Positions 9,127 through 17,659 of a DNA stretch of 63,091 nt are shown piece by piece. This DNA is from an uncultured Muriicola sp. Lineage in GTDB: Bacteria > Bacteroidota > Bacteroidia > Flavobacteriales > Flavobacteriaceae. Position numbers and translations under genes: made by a program. Below the pieces are notes generated by a model. That model did not search any database and was not told the DNA's origin. It was given only the letters and a program-made list of their open reading frames with translations. Positions within the stretch are counted from its first letter, which is position 1; each line of letters begins with the position of its first letter. The DNA lies in NCBI RefSeq assembly GCF_947258935.1, contig NZ_CAMYKH010000003.1, positions 1-63,091 of the forward strand, written 5' to 3'.

Positions 9127-10122
9127 CTATTGATTTTTCATAAACCGTCTTACAGCGACCCATTGTTTTAGCATATCTCTGGCATCTTGCGCAGGGTACC
9201 CTAAAACAGTTTTTCCTGCTTCCACATCATTCATAACTCCAGAGCCCGCACCAACTGTAGCACCAGAATGTATGGTGGTATGGTCTTTTATAGAGGCACT
9301 TCCGCCAATAATAACGCCATCACCTAAAGTAACAGAACCTGCAAGTCCGCTATGCCCTGCCATAATACAAGAACGCCCCATAATACTGTTATGCGCTATT
9401 TGTACCAGGTTGTCTATTTTACAACCATCACCAACAATAGTAGAGCTGAATTTGGCTCTGTCAACACAAGAATTGGCCCCAATTTCAACGTAATGCCCAA
9501 TTATGACGTTACCTATCTGTGGGATCTTTACCAGTCCCTTGCCATCGTCACTTGGTCTATACCCAAATCCATCAGCCCCAATACTTACATTGGTATGAAA
9601 AATACAATGACTACCAACAATACAGCGTTCACGTATAATAGTCCCGGACCAAACAACAGTGTTTTTACCGATAATGGTTTCATCAAACACACAAACATTT
9701 GGGTATAAAATTACACCGCTTCCTAATTCAACATCCTTACCTATATAACAGTTTGCACCAATCTTACAGCCATCACCAATTTTTGCGGTTTTATGTATCA
9801 CGGCAGTTGGATGTATATCTGTGTCAAAAACAGGTGCTGGCGGATTAAAAAGCTCCAATATTTTTGCCATAGCTAAATCGACATTTTTTACTTTGAGAAA
9901 AGCACGGTTGTCGCCAGGGTCAATATCTGAATCATAACTTATAAGGGCAGCGCAGGCCTTTGAATCTGGCCAAAACTTGGCGTATTTTGCACTTCCTATG
10001 AATGTGATCTGATTGCTGCTTGCTTTTTGTATTTCCTCGGGCCCTTCAATTTTTTGGCTGGTATTACCGATTAATTCACCTTTTACAATGTTGTTGATTT
10101 CACTTATGGAGTAAGATGTCAT
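9127..10122 (-). CDS. lpxD: LpxD-type UDP-3-O-acylglucosamine N-acyltransferase
   Basis: The N-terminal uridine-binding domain (Y-S-I-S-E-I-N-N-I-V-K-G-E-L-I-G-N) is followed by a long left-handed beta-helix built from hexapeptide repeats. These read I-G-D-G-C-K-I-G-A-N-C-Y-I-G-K and onward, with the LpxD active-site region I-A-H-N-S-I-M-G. A C-terminal helix ends the protein. LpxD adds the second hydroxyacyl chain in lipid A synthesis. An ATG at 10164 adds 14 residues; I prefer 10122 (M-T-S-Y-S-I-S), giving 331 residues, the family length. It stands alone with no lpxC, fabZ, lpxA or lpxB beside it, so it is probably a paralogue of a housekeeping copy elsewhere, carried among array genes. Confidence 0.85.
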   Translation of the reverse strand: MTSYSISEINNIVKGELIGNTSQKIEGPEEIQKASSNQITFIGSAKYAKFWPDSKACAALISYDSDIDPGDNRAFLKVKNVDLAMAKILELFNPPAPVFDTDIHPTAVIHKTAKIGDGCKIGANCYIGKDVELGSGVILYPNVCVFDETIIGKNTVVWSGTIIRERCIVGSHCIFHTNVSIGADGFGYRPSDDGKGLVKIPQIGNVIIGHYVEIGANSCVDRAKFSSTIVGDGCKIDNLVQIAHNSIMGRSCIMAGHSGLAGSVTLGDGVIIGGSASIKDHTTIHSGATVGAGSGVMNDVEAGKTVLGYPAQDARDMLKQWVAVRRFMKNQ

Positions 10123-10237
10123 TTGTAATTGTATGGATTGATTAGATAGTTGTAAAGTAAGCAAAAAAGTGAACTCTGTATTATTTTTGAAATTGAACAG
10201 CCTGAAAAAACACTCGTTTTAATAGCATTTATTTTTT

Positions 10238-10322
10238 GTTGACAATTGTTTGTTATAAAAAGTAGGGGAGTACTCAAAGATAAAAAACCTTGAGCATTGT
10301 TTATATACGTTGTTAGCCACTG
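10238..10322 (-). other. attC-like site V (right half clear)
   Basis: The right half at 10312 is GTTAGCCACTG, preceded by TTTATATACGTT as in other sites. The left half (GACAATTGTTTGTTATAA, about 10240) is diverged. The clear half is partly complementary to the half-site at 11451 (8 of 11 bases), which delimits the ACR3 cassette. Confidence 0.55.
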
Positions 10323-10344
10323 TATTTTTCTGTTCTGCCTGATT

Positions 10345-11394
10345 TTAAGCGTGGGCTTTTCCGTAGTACTTTTTCCGTAACCAAAATGAAACCCGAACCA
10401 ATAAAATCAGCGCGGGAACTTCAACCAAAGGACCAATAACTCCTGCAAATGCTTGTCCTGAATTCAAACCAAAAACGGCTATGGCAACTGCAATTGCCAA
10501 TTCAAAGTTATTTCCTGCTGCTGTAAACGCAACCGAAGCGGTTTTGTCATATTCTGCACCCGTTGCTTTTGTAAAGAAAAAGCCAATGATAAACATTAAA
10601 CTAAAATAGATTAGAAGTGGAACAGCGATGATCAATACATCCATGGGAATTTCAACAATCAACTCTCCTTTTAACGAGAACATTACTACTATAGTAAATA
10701 AAAGTGCAATCAATGTCATTGGTGAAATAGTTGGAATAAATTTTTTCGTATACCATTCTTCGCCTTTGAGTTTAACCAAAACCAATCGGCTCAAAATTCC
10801 CAAAACAAACGGAATACCTAAATATATAGCTACACTTTCCGCAATGGTAATAATTGAAATATCCACGATTGCACCGTCAAATCCAAAATAGGGCGGAAGA
10901 ACAGTAATAAAGATCCAGGCGTAAAAACTATATGCAAAAACTTGAAAAATACTGTTTAATGCTACTAATCCTGCACCGTATTCGCTACTACCTTCGGCAA
11001 GGTCGTTCCAAACGAGGACCATTGCAATGCAACGGGCCAACCCAATCAATATGAGTCCAACCATATACTCAGGATAATCCCGTAGAAATGTGATTGCCAA
11101 AACGAACATTAAAACAGGTCCAATTATCCAATTGAGGATTAGTGATATAGAAAGGATCTTTGTGTTTCTGAAAACTTTTGGCAAAAGCGAATAATTGACC
11201 TTTGCCAATGGGGGATACATCATTACAATTAATCCGATGGCAATGGGGATATTTGTAGTTCCTCTACTGAAAGAGTTTATGATGTCTGGAAATGAAGGAA
11301 CAAAATACCCAATTCCTATACCCAACGCCATTGCAATGAAAATCCAAAGTGTCAGATAACTGTCGAGAAAACTTAATTTTTTATTGGAGGCCAT
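10345..11394 (-). CDS. acr3: ACR3-family arsenite efflux permease
   Basis: A 349-residue protein with ten hydrophobic helices and hallmarks of the bile/arsenite/riboflavin transporter superfamily. These include the conserved cysteine in the fourth-helix region ([17 protein letters not shown]) and the [13 protein letters not shown] motif near 290-302. ACR3 proteins export arsenite across the inner membrane. It stands alone, bounded by attC-like half-sites at 10312 and 11451, so it looks like a cassette gene. No arsR is adjacent; the ars operon at 59.8-61.6 kb lacks an exporter. Start ATG at 11394 is 67 nt from the inferred crossover. Confidence 0.92.
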   Translation of the reverse strand: MASNKKLSFLDSYLTLWIFIAMALGIGIGYFVPSFPDIINSFSRGTTNIPIAIGLIVMMYPPLAKVNYSLLPKVFRNTKILSISLILNWIIGPVLMFVLAITFLRDYPEYMVGLILIGLARCIAMVLVWNDLAEGSSEYGAGLVALNSIFQVFAYSFYAWIFITVLPPYFGFDGAIVDISIITIAESVAIYLGIPFVLGILSRLVLVKLKGEEWYTKKFIPTISPMTLIALLFTIVVMFSLKGELIVEIPMDVLIIAVPLLIYFSLMFIIGFFFTKATGAEYDKTASVAFTAAGNNFELAIAVAIAVFGLNSGQAFAGVIGPLVEVPALILLVRVSFWLRKKYYGKAHA

Positions 11395-11450
11395 ATTTTA
11401 GAATAGATATGAGAGAAAAGGAAAATAGTTATGCGAATTGGCTTTTCAGC

Positions 11451-11522
11451 TTGTGGGTAACGGCTTTGCAGATGAACCAATAGCCAAAAGGGCTGTGGTT
11501 TAGTTGCGTTGTTGAAATGCGG
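11451..11522 (-). other. attC-like site U
   Basis: Left half TTGTGGGTAAC (11451-11461), right half GTTGAAATGCGG (11511-11522). The interior contains GGCTTT and AATAGCC/AAAAGGGCTG arms that pair imperfectly. It separates the ACR3 and DUF302 cassettes. Confidence 0.6.
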
Positions 11523-11525
11523 TTT

Positions 11526-11918
11526 TTAATTCAAATTCTCTATTACGTTTAAAAGTTTTTGCCGGACCTCCAGAGCAAGGCTCCCTAAAGTTTCGTTTTC
11601 AACTGCACCCATAGAAGCAATAGGATCCACAACGGAAACTTCAACTTCTCCATTTTCATGTTCTTCAACTATTACATTACAGGGAAGAAGTACACCTATC
11701 TTATCTTCACTTGTCAATGCTTTATGAGCGAAATGTGGATTACAAGCACCTAGTATTTTGTATTTTTTAAAGTCCACATCAATTTTCTTTTTTAGAGTTT
11801 CTTTCACATCTATTTCGGTTAATATTCCAAAACCTTCATTTTTCAATTCAGCTGTTACTCGTTCGATTGCATCATCGAAGCTTTTTCCAACCAAGACTTT
11901 GTTAAAATAATAGCTCAT
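11526..11918 (-). CDS. DUF302 domain protein
   Basis: A 130-residue cytoplasmic protein matching DUF302. It has an early F-D-D-A-I-E-R-V-T-A-E-L-K-N-E-G-F-G segment and I-L-T-E-I-D-V-K-E-T-L. A central Y-K-I-L-G-A-C-N-P-H-F-A-H-K-A-L loop follows, then L-L-P-C-N-V-I-V-E-E and S-V-V-D-P near the end. The C-N-P and P-C-N motifs with conserved cysteines suggest metal or redox binding, but the biochemical role is not established. It begins just right of site U and is followed closely by rluF with no clear attC-like site between them. Confidence 0.85.
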   Translation of the reverse strand: MSYYFNKVLVGKSFDDAIERVTAELKNEGFGILTEIDVKETLKKKIDVDFKKYKILGACNPHFAHKALTSEDKIGVLLPCNVIVEEHENGEVEVSVVDPIASMGAVENETLGSLALEVRQKLLNVIENLN

Positions 11919-11943
11919 AGTTTTTAATATTTAATATTTTACA

Positions 11944-12684
11944 CTAAGTGATCTCTTCGTTTGTTTTAGACGAATCAGATAAAAGTTCATGAATCTCACT
12001 AAGTTCCTTCTTCGTTAAATGTCGCCATTTACCAATAGGGATATCTAAATTAATATTCATTATACGATAACGTTCTAATTGGCGAACACTGTTACCCAGA
12101 TGTTCACACATACGTCTGATTTGCCTGTTTAGACCCTGGGTAAGGATAATTCTAAACCGGAATTTATCTATCTGTTCCACAAAACATTTCCTCGTAACTA
12201 TTCCTAAAACAGGAACACCGTTACCCATTTTGTGTATAAACGATTTTGTTATAGGTTGTTTTACGGTGACAAGGTATTCCTTTTCATGATTATTTCTGGC
12301 ACGAAGAATTTTATTTACTATATCGCCATCGTTCGTTAACAAAATTAAGCCCTGACTATCTTTATCTAGCCTTCCTATAGGGAAAATACGCTCGGGGTAA
12401 TCAATATAGTCAATTATATTATTTTTCTCTCTTCGTGTGTCTGTCGTACAAACAATTCCCCGTGGTTTATTAAAGGCAATGTAGACCGGTATATTTTCTT
12501 TGCCAGTAATAAGTTTACCGTTTAAACGAATTTCGTCTTTGGAGGATACTTTACTTCCAATTTCCGCGACTACACCATTTATTGTTACCTGCTTTAGCCC
12601 AATCAACTTATCAGCCTCTCTGCGCGAACAATACCCAATTTCACTAAAATACTTATTTATGCGAACCAACTTCTTATCTTCCAT
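11944..12684 (-). CDS. rluF: 23S rRNA pseudouridine synthase, RluF/RsuA type
   Basis: A 246-residue enzyme with an N-terminal S4 RNA-binding domain (I-N-K-Y-F-S-E-I-G-Y-C-S-R-R-E-A-D near residues 9-25). The RsuA-type pseudouridine synthase domain carries catalytic Asp in G-R-L-D-K-D-S-Q-G-L near 99-108, and N-R-Q-I-R-R-M near 184-190. The R-L-D-K-D form and overall length match RluF, which modifies 23S rRNA near U2604. Assignment to RluF rather than another RsuA-family member is by overall resemblance. It sits 34 bp from the APC permease on the same strand. Confidence 0.85.
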   Translation of the reverse strand: MEDKKLVRINKYFSEIGYCSRREADKLIGLKQVTINGVVAEIGSKVSSKDEIRLNGKLITGKENIPVYIAFNKPRGIVCTTDTRREKNNIIDYIDYPERIFPIGRLDKDSQGLILLTNDGDIVNKILRARNNHEKEYLVTVKQPITKSFIHKMGNGVPVLGIVTRKCFVEQIDKFRFRIILTQGLNRQIRRMCEHLGNSVRQLERYRIMNINLDIPIGKWRHLTKKELSEIHELLSDSSKTNEEIT

Positions 12685-12718
12685 ATGTTCACTAAAATTG
12701 CTTACTACAGTTTTGGCT

Positions 12719-14044
12719 TTATTCTTTTTTATAATACTCTTCCCTTTTTTTGATCCATTTCATCACAAAATAGATTACACATATTGCGGTAATAAATATA
12801 ACGGTTGATATTATTTCCCATGTACTTAAGCTGCTAAGTAACCAAACAATGGATGCAATGCCAATAAATGGAATTACCAATCCGCCGGGTACTTTAAATG
12901 TTTTTTCGGAGACATCCTGCTTCTTCATTCTTAATTTGACAGTAGCTAAAATAACAAAGAGGTAAATAAGAAGTATAGCGGCACTTGCCAGTATGGCCAA
13001 TTGTTTAAATCCGCCAGAAATAGAAAAAAGAAAGATCATTGCTGCGAAGCAGATTATGGACCAGTATGGTGTAGCAAATTTTGGATGAATTTTACTAAGA
13101 AATTTTGGAAATAGCCCGTCATTTGCACCGGCGAATAATACACGGGGAGTATTCAGAACATCGGTGCTAACAGCACCAAAACAGGAAATTGCAGCGGCAA
13201 TCAAGAGTATAGTGCCGCCTAAAGAACCAACAATTCTTTCTGCAACTGCTGCTAAGGGTGCATCTTGGACAGATTCCATCTGCTGCCCCAGAACACCCAG
13301 AGTTACTGTCTGCAATAGCAAATACAGGATAAGTACCAAGGCACCACCAATCATAATTCCCAGTGGAATAGTGCGTTTCGGGTTTTTTATTTCACCACTC
13401 ACGCCAAGTGCAGTTTCGAAGCCGGCAAATGCAAAAAACAAGACAAGGGTTGTGTTGCCAAATGTATTGATCGTAGGTAAATGTTCCCAATGGAGGTTCC
13501 CTTCATTAATAAGGCTGAAACCGAAGATAATAATGCCGATCAATGGGAGTAATTTTATGATAGTAATCCCCTTTATAAAAGCAACGCCTTGTTTTGCACC
13601 GCGAATATTTGTGAGTACCAAAAAGGCGAGGAGAACAAAATATAATAAACCGCGTATCCATGGATCTGAGAAAACAGGGAAAATTACGGCAAGGGAATCT
13701 GCAATAATATTCATTAGTGCAGCACTACCTAGTATGCTCCAGCCAAAAACGGCCAGCCAGTTCACTATAAACCCTGCAAAATCTCCAAATGCAGCTACCA
13801 CATAAGCATAACTTCCACCAGAATTTGTAATACGTGTTCCTATCTCTGCATAACAAAGCATTATGGCTGCCATCATAATACCACAAAATACATAAGCGAA
13901 TATGCTGAAGGCACCCAATTCAACACCTACAATTGCGGGCAAAGCAAAAATACCCGCACCTACTGTTATATTAATAATATTAAGTGACAATCCTGTTACA
14001 CCTACTACACGTTTTAATTCTTTATCACTATTGGTTTTGGCCAT
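12719..14044 (-). CDS. APC-family amino acid permease
   Basis: A 441-residue membrane protein with about twelve helices. The first helix carries the unwound-helix motif I-T-V-G-A-G-I-F-A-L-P (about 26-36), followed by the Y-A-E-I-G-T-R-I-T-N-S-G-G-S-Y-A-Y motif of APC transporters. A central F-A-F-A-G-F-E-T-A-L-G segment (helix 6) supports substrate exchange or symport of an amino acid. The substrate is not predictable. It may be co-transcribed with rluF downstream. Upstream lies attC-like site T, whose left half is decayed. Confidence 0.88.
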   Translation of the reverse strand: MAKTNSDKELKRVVGVTGLSLNIINITVGAGIFALPAIVGVELGAFSIFAYVFCGIMMAAIMLCYAEIGTRITNSGGSYAYVVAAFGDFAGFIVNWLAVFGWSILGSAALMNIIADSLAVIFPVFSDPWIRGLLYFVLLAFLVLTNIRGAKQGVAFIKGITIIKLLPLIGIIIFGFSLINEGNLHWEHLPTINTFGNTTLVLFFAFAGFETALGVSGEIKNPKRTIPLGIMIGGALVLILYLLLQTVTLGVLGQQMESVQDAPLAAVAERIVGSLGGTILLIAAAISCFGAVSTDVLNTPRVLFAGANDGLFPKFLSKIHPKFATPYWSIICFAAMIFLFSISGGFKQLAILASAAILLIYLFVILATVKLRMKKQDVSEKTFKVPGGLVIPFIGIASIVWLLSSLSTWEIISTVIFITAICVIYFVMKWIKKREEYYKKE

Positions 14045-14163
14045 GAATGTTGAGTCTAGTGGATTACGCTATATAAATATAATAGGATAGAAGAATACTT
14101 GGCATAAATAAGGGTTAATCCTTTTATTATAAATCAGTTTGTGTTCTGTGAATGGATTTATGA

Positions 14164-14260
14164 TTGCAGTTACGATCTCGGCTATGATTTGCTTGCGCTG
14201 TTCGCTACGCTCCGAACGTCAGGCCTTGGCTTGATGATTTATAGCCGTTGTTGGCTACAG
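14164..14260 (-). other. attC-like site T (long type)
   Basis: The interior matches sites M (22814) and F (29631) over about 75 bp, including TTGCTTGCGCTGTTC and GATTTATAGCCGTTG. L arms GGCTATGATT and GATTTATAGCC pair. The left core is decayed (GCAGTTACG in place of an AACGG form), while the right half GTTGGCTACAG (14250-14260) is intact. Confidence 0.65.
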
Positions 14261-14282
14261 AGTTTTCATCTGTATTCGACTT

Positions 14283-14513
14283 CTAAAAAGTCAAAACATT
14301 TGCCCATTTAAATAGAAACATTGTTATAAGTGTAAGTGCGACACCATATAATACCACACCTTGCCAATAGTATAATCTGGATGGCCAATGTTTCCACATT
14401 GTAGTACCGTATTCTTTTTTCAAATCGCCACTAGTCAGCTTCCAAATGAGGTAAGCAAATATCGAGAAAATTAGAATTGCAATTAATAAAACCCAAATTT
14501 TTTCCATTTTCAT
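14283..14513 (-). CDS. Small two-helix membrane protein, unknown function
   Basis: A 76-residue protein with one helix at about 6-24 and another at about 48-68, separated by a polar loop with Trp residues (M-W-K-H-W-P-S-R-L-Y-Y-W). No family was recognised. Its stop lies 22 bases from the right core of site T, the usual cassette arrangement. Upstream only the half-site at 14530 remains, so the boundary with the next cassette has lost its hairpin. Confidence 0.6.
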   Translation of the reverse strand: MKMEKIWVLLIAILIFSIFAYLIWKLTSGDLKKEYGTTMWKHWPSRLYYWQGVVLYGVALTLITMFLFKWANVLTF

Positions 14514-14529
14514 TTATCTGTTCTTAATT

Positions 14530-14540
14530 GTTGTACCACG
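14530..14540 (-). other. Isolated cassette half-site S
   Basis: GTTGTACCACG directly abuts the stop of the P1 peptidase gene and is the complement of TGTGGTACAAC at 15733 in 10 of 11 positions. These two halves delimit the peptidase cassette. No hairpin remains on the left side of this half-site. Confidence 0.55.
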
Positions 14541-15716
14541 TTATTTTTTAATTCGATTATATTTTTTAAGTGTTTCAATAAGTAAATCGTGTGGTAAAGC
14601 ATAAGCTTTATTTCCGTTAATTCCTTTCATAGTTTCGGCTGCGACCATTGCATTGATAATTGCTTCCTCTACTGCCTGAACAGTTGCTTCAAAAACTGGC
14701 ATTAGTTGGTCATTCGACATTGATTCAACAGTTGCGGATTTATCACGATTAAATGCATTTTCATTTGCAGTTGAGAAGGCCAAAAAAATATCTCCAGAAC
14801 CATTACTTCCTCGTCCACCTACAATTCCAACTCCTAAAGGAATTCTTTGAGCGATTCTTTTTAATTGGTGTGGTAAAAGTGGAACGTCCGTTGCTATAAT
14901 TACTATAATTGAACCATCTCCTTCTTGTCTCCTCGATTTTGGTGGTCCGTTGAATTCGTAGTTTAAAGTGTCTTTTAATTCAACTCCAACGGGCACACCA
15001 GCAATTGATAAGTTCCGCTTTGCCCCAAAATTGGACTGAACGATTGCTCCAACAGTATAAGTTGAATCCTTTATTTTAAAAACTCGTGAAGAAGTTCCTG
15101 TTCCTCCTTTATATCCCAAGCACATCATGCCAGTCCCTCCACCAACATTGCCTTCGGCAATCTTTCCGCTTGATGAATTTGCTATAGCCTCTAAAACATT
15201 TTCTTCTTTCACGTGAAAACCATAAATGTCATTAAGGAAACCGTCATACGTTTCGGCTACAACAGGATAGGTGTACCACCAATCTTCTCCGCTATACCAA
15301 TCTGTATCCACGTACCATTTCAAAACTGCATCTCGAACAACTCCGACACTATTAGTGTTTGTAATCATAATGGGGGTTTCCAAAAATCCAGATTCGGTTA
15401 CCCAGGTTGTACCTGTCATTTCCCCATTTCCATTTAAGCTATACCAATTGGCATAAACTGGACTGAATTTTTTAGCTTTTCCTCTCGGGAATATTGCAGT
15501 AACACCTGTTCTAATGGGACCTTTGCCTACAATATTTTCTCCTTCACCAGATATTAATGTGCTATAACCTACTTCAACTCCTTTAACATCTGTAATGGCA
15601 TTGAATTCTCCTGTTTTACCAACAAATGGAACACCTAAATCTCTTGCTCTTGGTTTTTGTCCGTAGGATTGGAAACAAATGAGCATTACTATAAAAACGA
15701 TAAGTGTTCTTTTCAT
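14541..15716 (-). CDS. P1-family (DmpA/BapA-type) beta-aminopeptidase, exported
   Basis: A 391-residue N-terminal-nucleophile hydrolase with a signal peptide (about 1-19). Family landmarks are the start R-A-R-D-L-G-V-P-F-V-G, the I-T-D-V-K-G-V-E-V-G-Y strand, G-T-G-M-M-C-L-G-Y-K-G-G-T-G, and the autoprocessing region G-S-N-G-S-G-D-I-F-L-A-F near 306-317, where the Ser after Gly becomes the nucleophile. Members cleave N-terminal D-amino acid, beta-amino acid or small L-amino acid residues. It is flanked by matching half-sites at 14530 and 15733 and starts 27 nt from the upstream crossover, so it appears to be a complete cassette. Confidence 0.88.
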   Translation of the reverse strand: MKRTLIVFIVMLICFQSYGQKPRARDLGVPFVGKTGEFNAITDVKGVEVGYSTLISGEGENIVGKGPIRTGVTAIFPRGKAKKFSPVYANWYSLNGNGEMTGTTWVTESGFLETPIMITNTNSVGVVRDAVLKWYVDTDWYSGEDWWYTYPVVAETYDGFLNDIYGFHVKEENVLEAIANSSSGKIAEGNVGGGTGMMCLGYKGGTGTSSRVFKIKDSTYTVGAIVQSNFGAKRNLSIAGVPVGVELKDTLNYEFNGPPKSRRQEGDGSIIVIIATDVPLLPHQLKRIAQRIPLGVGIVGGRGSNGSGDIFLAFSTANENAFNRDKSATVESMSNDQLMPVFEATVQAVEEAIINAMVAAETMKGINGNKAYALPHDLLIETLKKYNRIKK

Positions 15717-15732
15717 ATTGGTTGGTTTTTAA

Positions 15733-15830
15733 TGTGGTACAACTTGTTATATCCGCACTAAAATAGTCTTTATCCCTTAACCTTTCCCGGATAGTATTTC
15801 CTTTAATGAATAAAGAAATAACAGGTAAAT
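15733..15830 (-). other. attC-like site R (left half clear, remainder decayed)
   Basis: TGTGGTACAAC (15733-15743) pairs with the half-site at 14530. The following TTGTTATATCC could be an L arm, but the right half before the next gene at 15835 cannot be placed with confidence. Confidence 0.4.
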
Positions 15831-15834
15831 AGGC

Positions 15835-16938
15835 TTAGTCATTTTTTTTCAATCCCTTGATCACAATATTTCCAGTCCCCGATCTATCGCAAGGATAGCT
15901 AAATGCCTTTAGGGCTTTTTTCGGATCATTTATAGTTTCATAGAACTGATCGAGAAACTTTAGGGTTTGACTTTGGTAACTACTGCTTAGTAATGGGTTG
16001 CCGTCGTAGAGTGCATAAAAATCATCTTTCAGTTGATTGAAAGTTTCAAACACCGCCGTGAATTGATTCATTTCCGGCATACAATACCCTCTGTATCTTC
16101 GATGTAATGTAGAGCTTAATTTAAGTTCCGGAGCTGGCTTGGCATAAGGTGCTCTCACAATTCCGGCATGATCAAAATCATAAGGTACTGTAACAGGTAA
16201 GCTTGTGGAATCTGACAAGATCAGCTTAATATTTTGTCGGTACTGTACTGACCAATCTGTATTACCAATCATATATTCAAAAACAGCCATTTTTAAAAAG
16301 TCCGCTTTTTGAGTGCTCTCAGGACGCAGTCCAATTTTCTCCAGGGAGCTAGACAGATTTCGCTTAGCCATCTGCTCTTCTTCTTCCAGTATAATTCCGT
16401 AATAGGGTAGCGAGCTTTTGTTTTTTACAGTATCTTGAAATACGACCTTCACCAGCCTCGCTTTAAAACTCTTTGGCGTAATAAGATTATACAATTTGTA
16501 AACTAAGTATTCATGAATAACATACTTTTCACCTCGGCAAGGTGTTACCAATTTTACTTTGTCCATACCCTCAAAAACAGAACTTTTTGGGATAGATGAA
16601 TTTTTAAAATTCAGTAATATTGGAGGGTACTTGCAATTGGAAGACATCTTTCGAAAGTGCCCTCGTGTTTTAATTTTAATAGGGATATTAATTGTTTGTA
16701 GATCCGATTTGTATTGAAGAGTTGCCGGGTGGTATTGGGGATCCTCTCCACGGTCTTTGAATACGGTCTTAAAATCGCCTCGCAAATTCAACGCTATTAC
16801 TTCATCGGTATCAAAAAGATTTGATGACTGGCCCAGGGCAGGGCTCAACAGGAAGAAACACAACAAGAAAAGAAGAGTATGTTTTAATTCTATATGTAAG
16901 AACCCATCGAAATTGGTAACTACGGTACTATTTTTCAT
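15835..16938 (-). CDS. Exported CotH-kinase-like protein
   Basis: A 367-residue protein with a signal sequence preceded by a hydrophilic extension (hydrophobic core about residues 20-36, ending A-L-G-Q). It contains I-K-I-K-T-R-G-H-F-R-K-M and C-K-Y-P-P-I-L-L-N-F (about 86-112), L-V-T-P-C-R-G-E-K-Y-V-I-H-E-Y-L-V-Y-K (about 131-149), then Y-M-I-G-N-T-D-W-S-V-Q-Y-R-Q-N and P-Y-D-F-D-H-A-G. This order resembles CotH-type atypical kinases, whose D-F-D segment binds the metal. Activity is not certain from sequence alone. It lies between poorly preserved sites R and Q. Confidence 0.6.
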   Translation of the reverse strand: MKNSTVVTNFDGFLHIELKHTLLFLLCFFLLSPALGQSSNLFDTDEVIALNLRGDFKTVFKDRGEDPQYHPATLQYKSDLQTINIPIKIKTRGHFRKMSSNCKYPPILLNFKNSSIPKSSVFEGMDKVKLVTPCRGEKYVIHEYLVYKLYNLITPKSFKARLVKVVFQDTVKNKSSLPYYGIILEEEEQMAKRNLSSSLEKIGLRPESTQKADFLKMAVFEYMIGNTDWSVQYRQNIKLILSDSTSLPVTVPYDFDHAGIVRAPYAKPAPELKLSSTLHRRYRGYCMPEMNQFTAVFETFNQLKDDFYALYDGNPLLSSSYQSQTLKFLDQFYETINDPKKALKAFSYPCDRSGTGNIVIKGLKKND

Positions 16939-17031
16939 TAAGGAGGCAGTGGTTAGTTACCCTTAAATATAATCAATTAATGACCTGAAGTCTTTTAGTT
17001 ATACTGTAAATCATACTGCTTCGTTATGAAA

Positions 17032-17150
17032 TCCTGCTAATGTTCTATGTCTCCATTAAGTTCTTCAGTTCTTTTTATGAAAAAATCAAAAGTGTTTATT
17101 TCATGACCAAAGGCAGCCGCAATTGCGTAAATACTTTTGTTAGCGGTTAG
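17032..17150 (-). other. Possible attC-like site Q (decayed)
   Basis: AATTGCGTAAATACTTTTGTTAGCGG (near 17120-17146) resembles the right end of site E (AATTGCGGTTATACATTGTTAGCC). The left half may be TCCTGCTAATG at 17032. Arms pair weakly. The right half (GTTAGCGGTTAG) resembles the complement of the half-site at 17599, which would delimit the ACT-domain pseudogene. Confidence 0.35.
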
Positions 17151-17166
17151 GGACACCAAAGCTGAA

Positions 17167-17563
17167 TTATTCTTGTGAAAACTTATTGAGAATTTCCATT
17201 GCTTTTTCCGCATCCTTTTTGTCCACAAATATATGGTCATGGAAAAATGCAGCAACAACATTGCAACTAATTCCTTGTTCGGAAAGGGCTGAGGAAAAAG
17301 CTGCTGTTAAACCTACCGCTTCTAATGAAGAATGAACAGTAAGTGTAATCCAGGCAGCAACAAATGAATATTTAAGGTTTTTAGCATCTGCCAGTTCCTT
17401 TTTAATAATAATAGTGTTTCCTTCCTGTTCTTTAAAAGATTAAAATGGTTTGAGAAATATCTATTGTTGTTAAATCTTTGATACTACAAAAAACATAATC
17501 TCCTGGATTAAGTTCTGGCTTCATTTTTGTCAATAAGATTGCAAAATCAATTTCACCGGTCAT
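17167..17563 (-). pseudogene. Frameshifted ACT-domain protein
   Basis: Reading from ATG at 17563, the frame gives M-T-G-E-I-D-F-A-I-L-L then K-P-E-L-N-P-G-D-Y-V-F-C-S, and stops after I-L-I-F near 17440. The next frame continues without a start as K-E-Q-E-G-N-T-I-I-I-K-K-E, then W-I-T-L-T-V-H-S-S-L-E-A-V-G-L-T-A-A-F-S and F-F-H-D-H-I-F-V, ending TAA at 17167. Joined, the two halves make a complete member of a small two-ACT-domain family of about 130 residues. A single-base frameshift near 17440 explains the break. It is bounded by site P on the right, so it looks like an inactivated cassette gene. Confidence 0.75.
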
Positions 17564-17598
17564 AGATCTGTCCAATTTTAAAGTAATGCCAATAAATG

Positions 17599-17659
17599 CT
17601 TATCGCAACGGTCTTGTATATGAGCCGTTTTAATGGCTTATATATATTGTTGTATGCTG
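17599..17659 (-). other. attC-like site P (short type)
   Basis: Left half CTTATCGCAAC, right half GTTGTATGCTG. Inner arms TATATGAGCC and GGCTTATATA pair well. The sequence is nearly the same as site N at 19965 across the whole hairpin (CGGTCTTGTATATG and TTTAATGGCTTATATA). Confidence 0.75.

Noticed and set aside
13164-13805. 213-residue plus-strand frame inside the APC permease
   Set aside because: It is the reverse-strand shadow of a hydrophobic membrane gene, with a basic, low-complexity translation and no motif.
17037-17261. 74-residue minus-strand frame overlapping the ACT pseudogene
   Set aside because: It is in a different frame from the conserved ACT sequence and runs into attC-like DNA; it is a by-product of the frameshift region.
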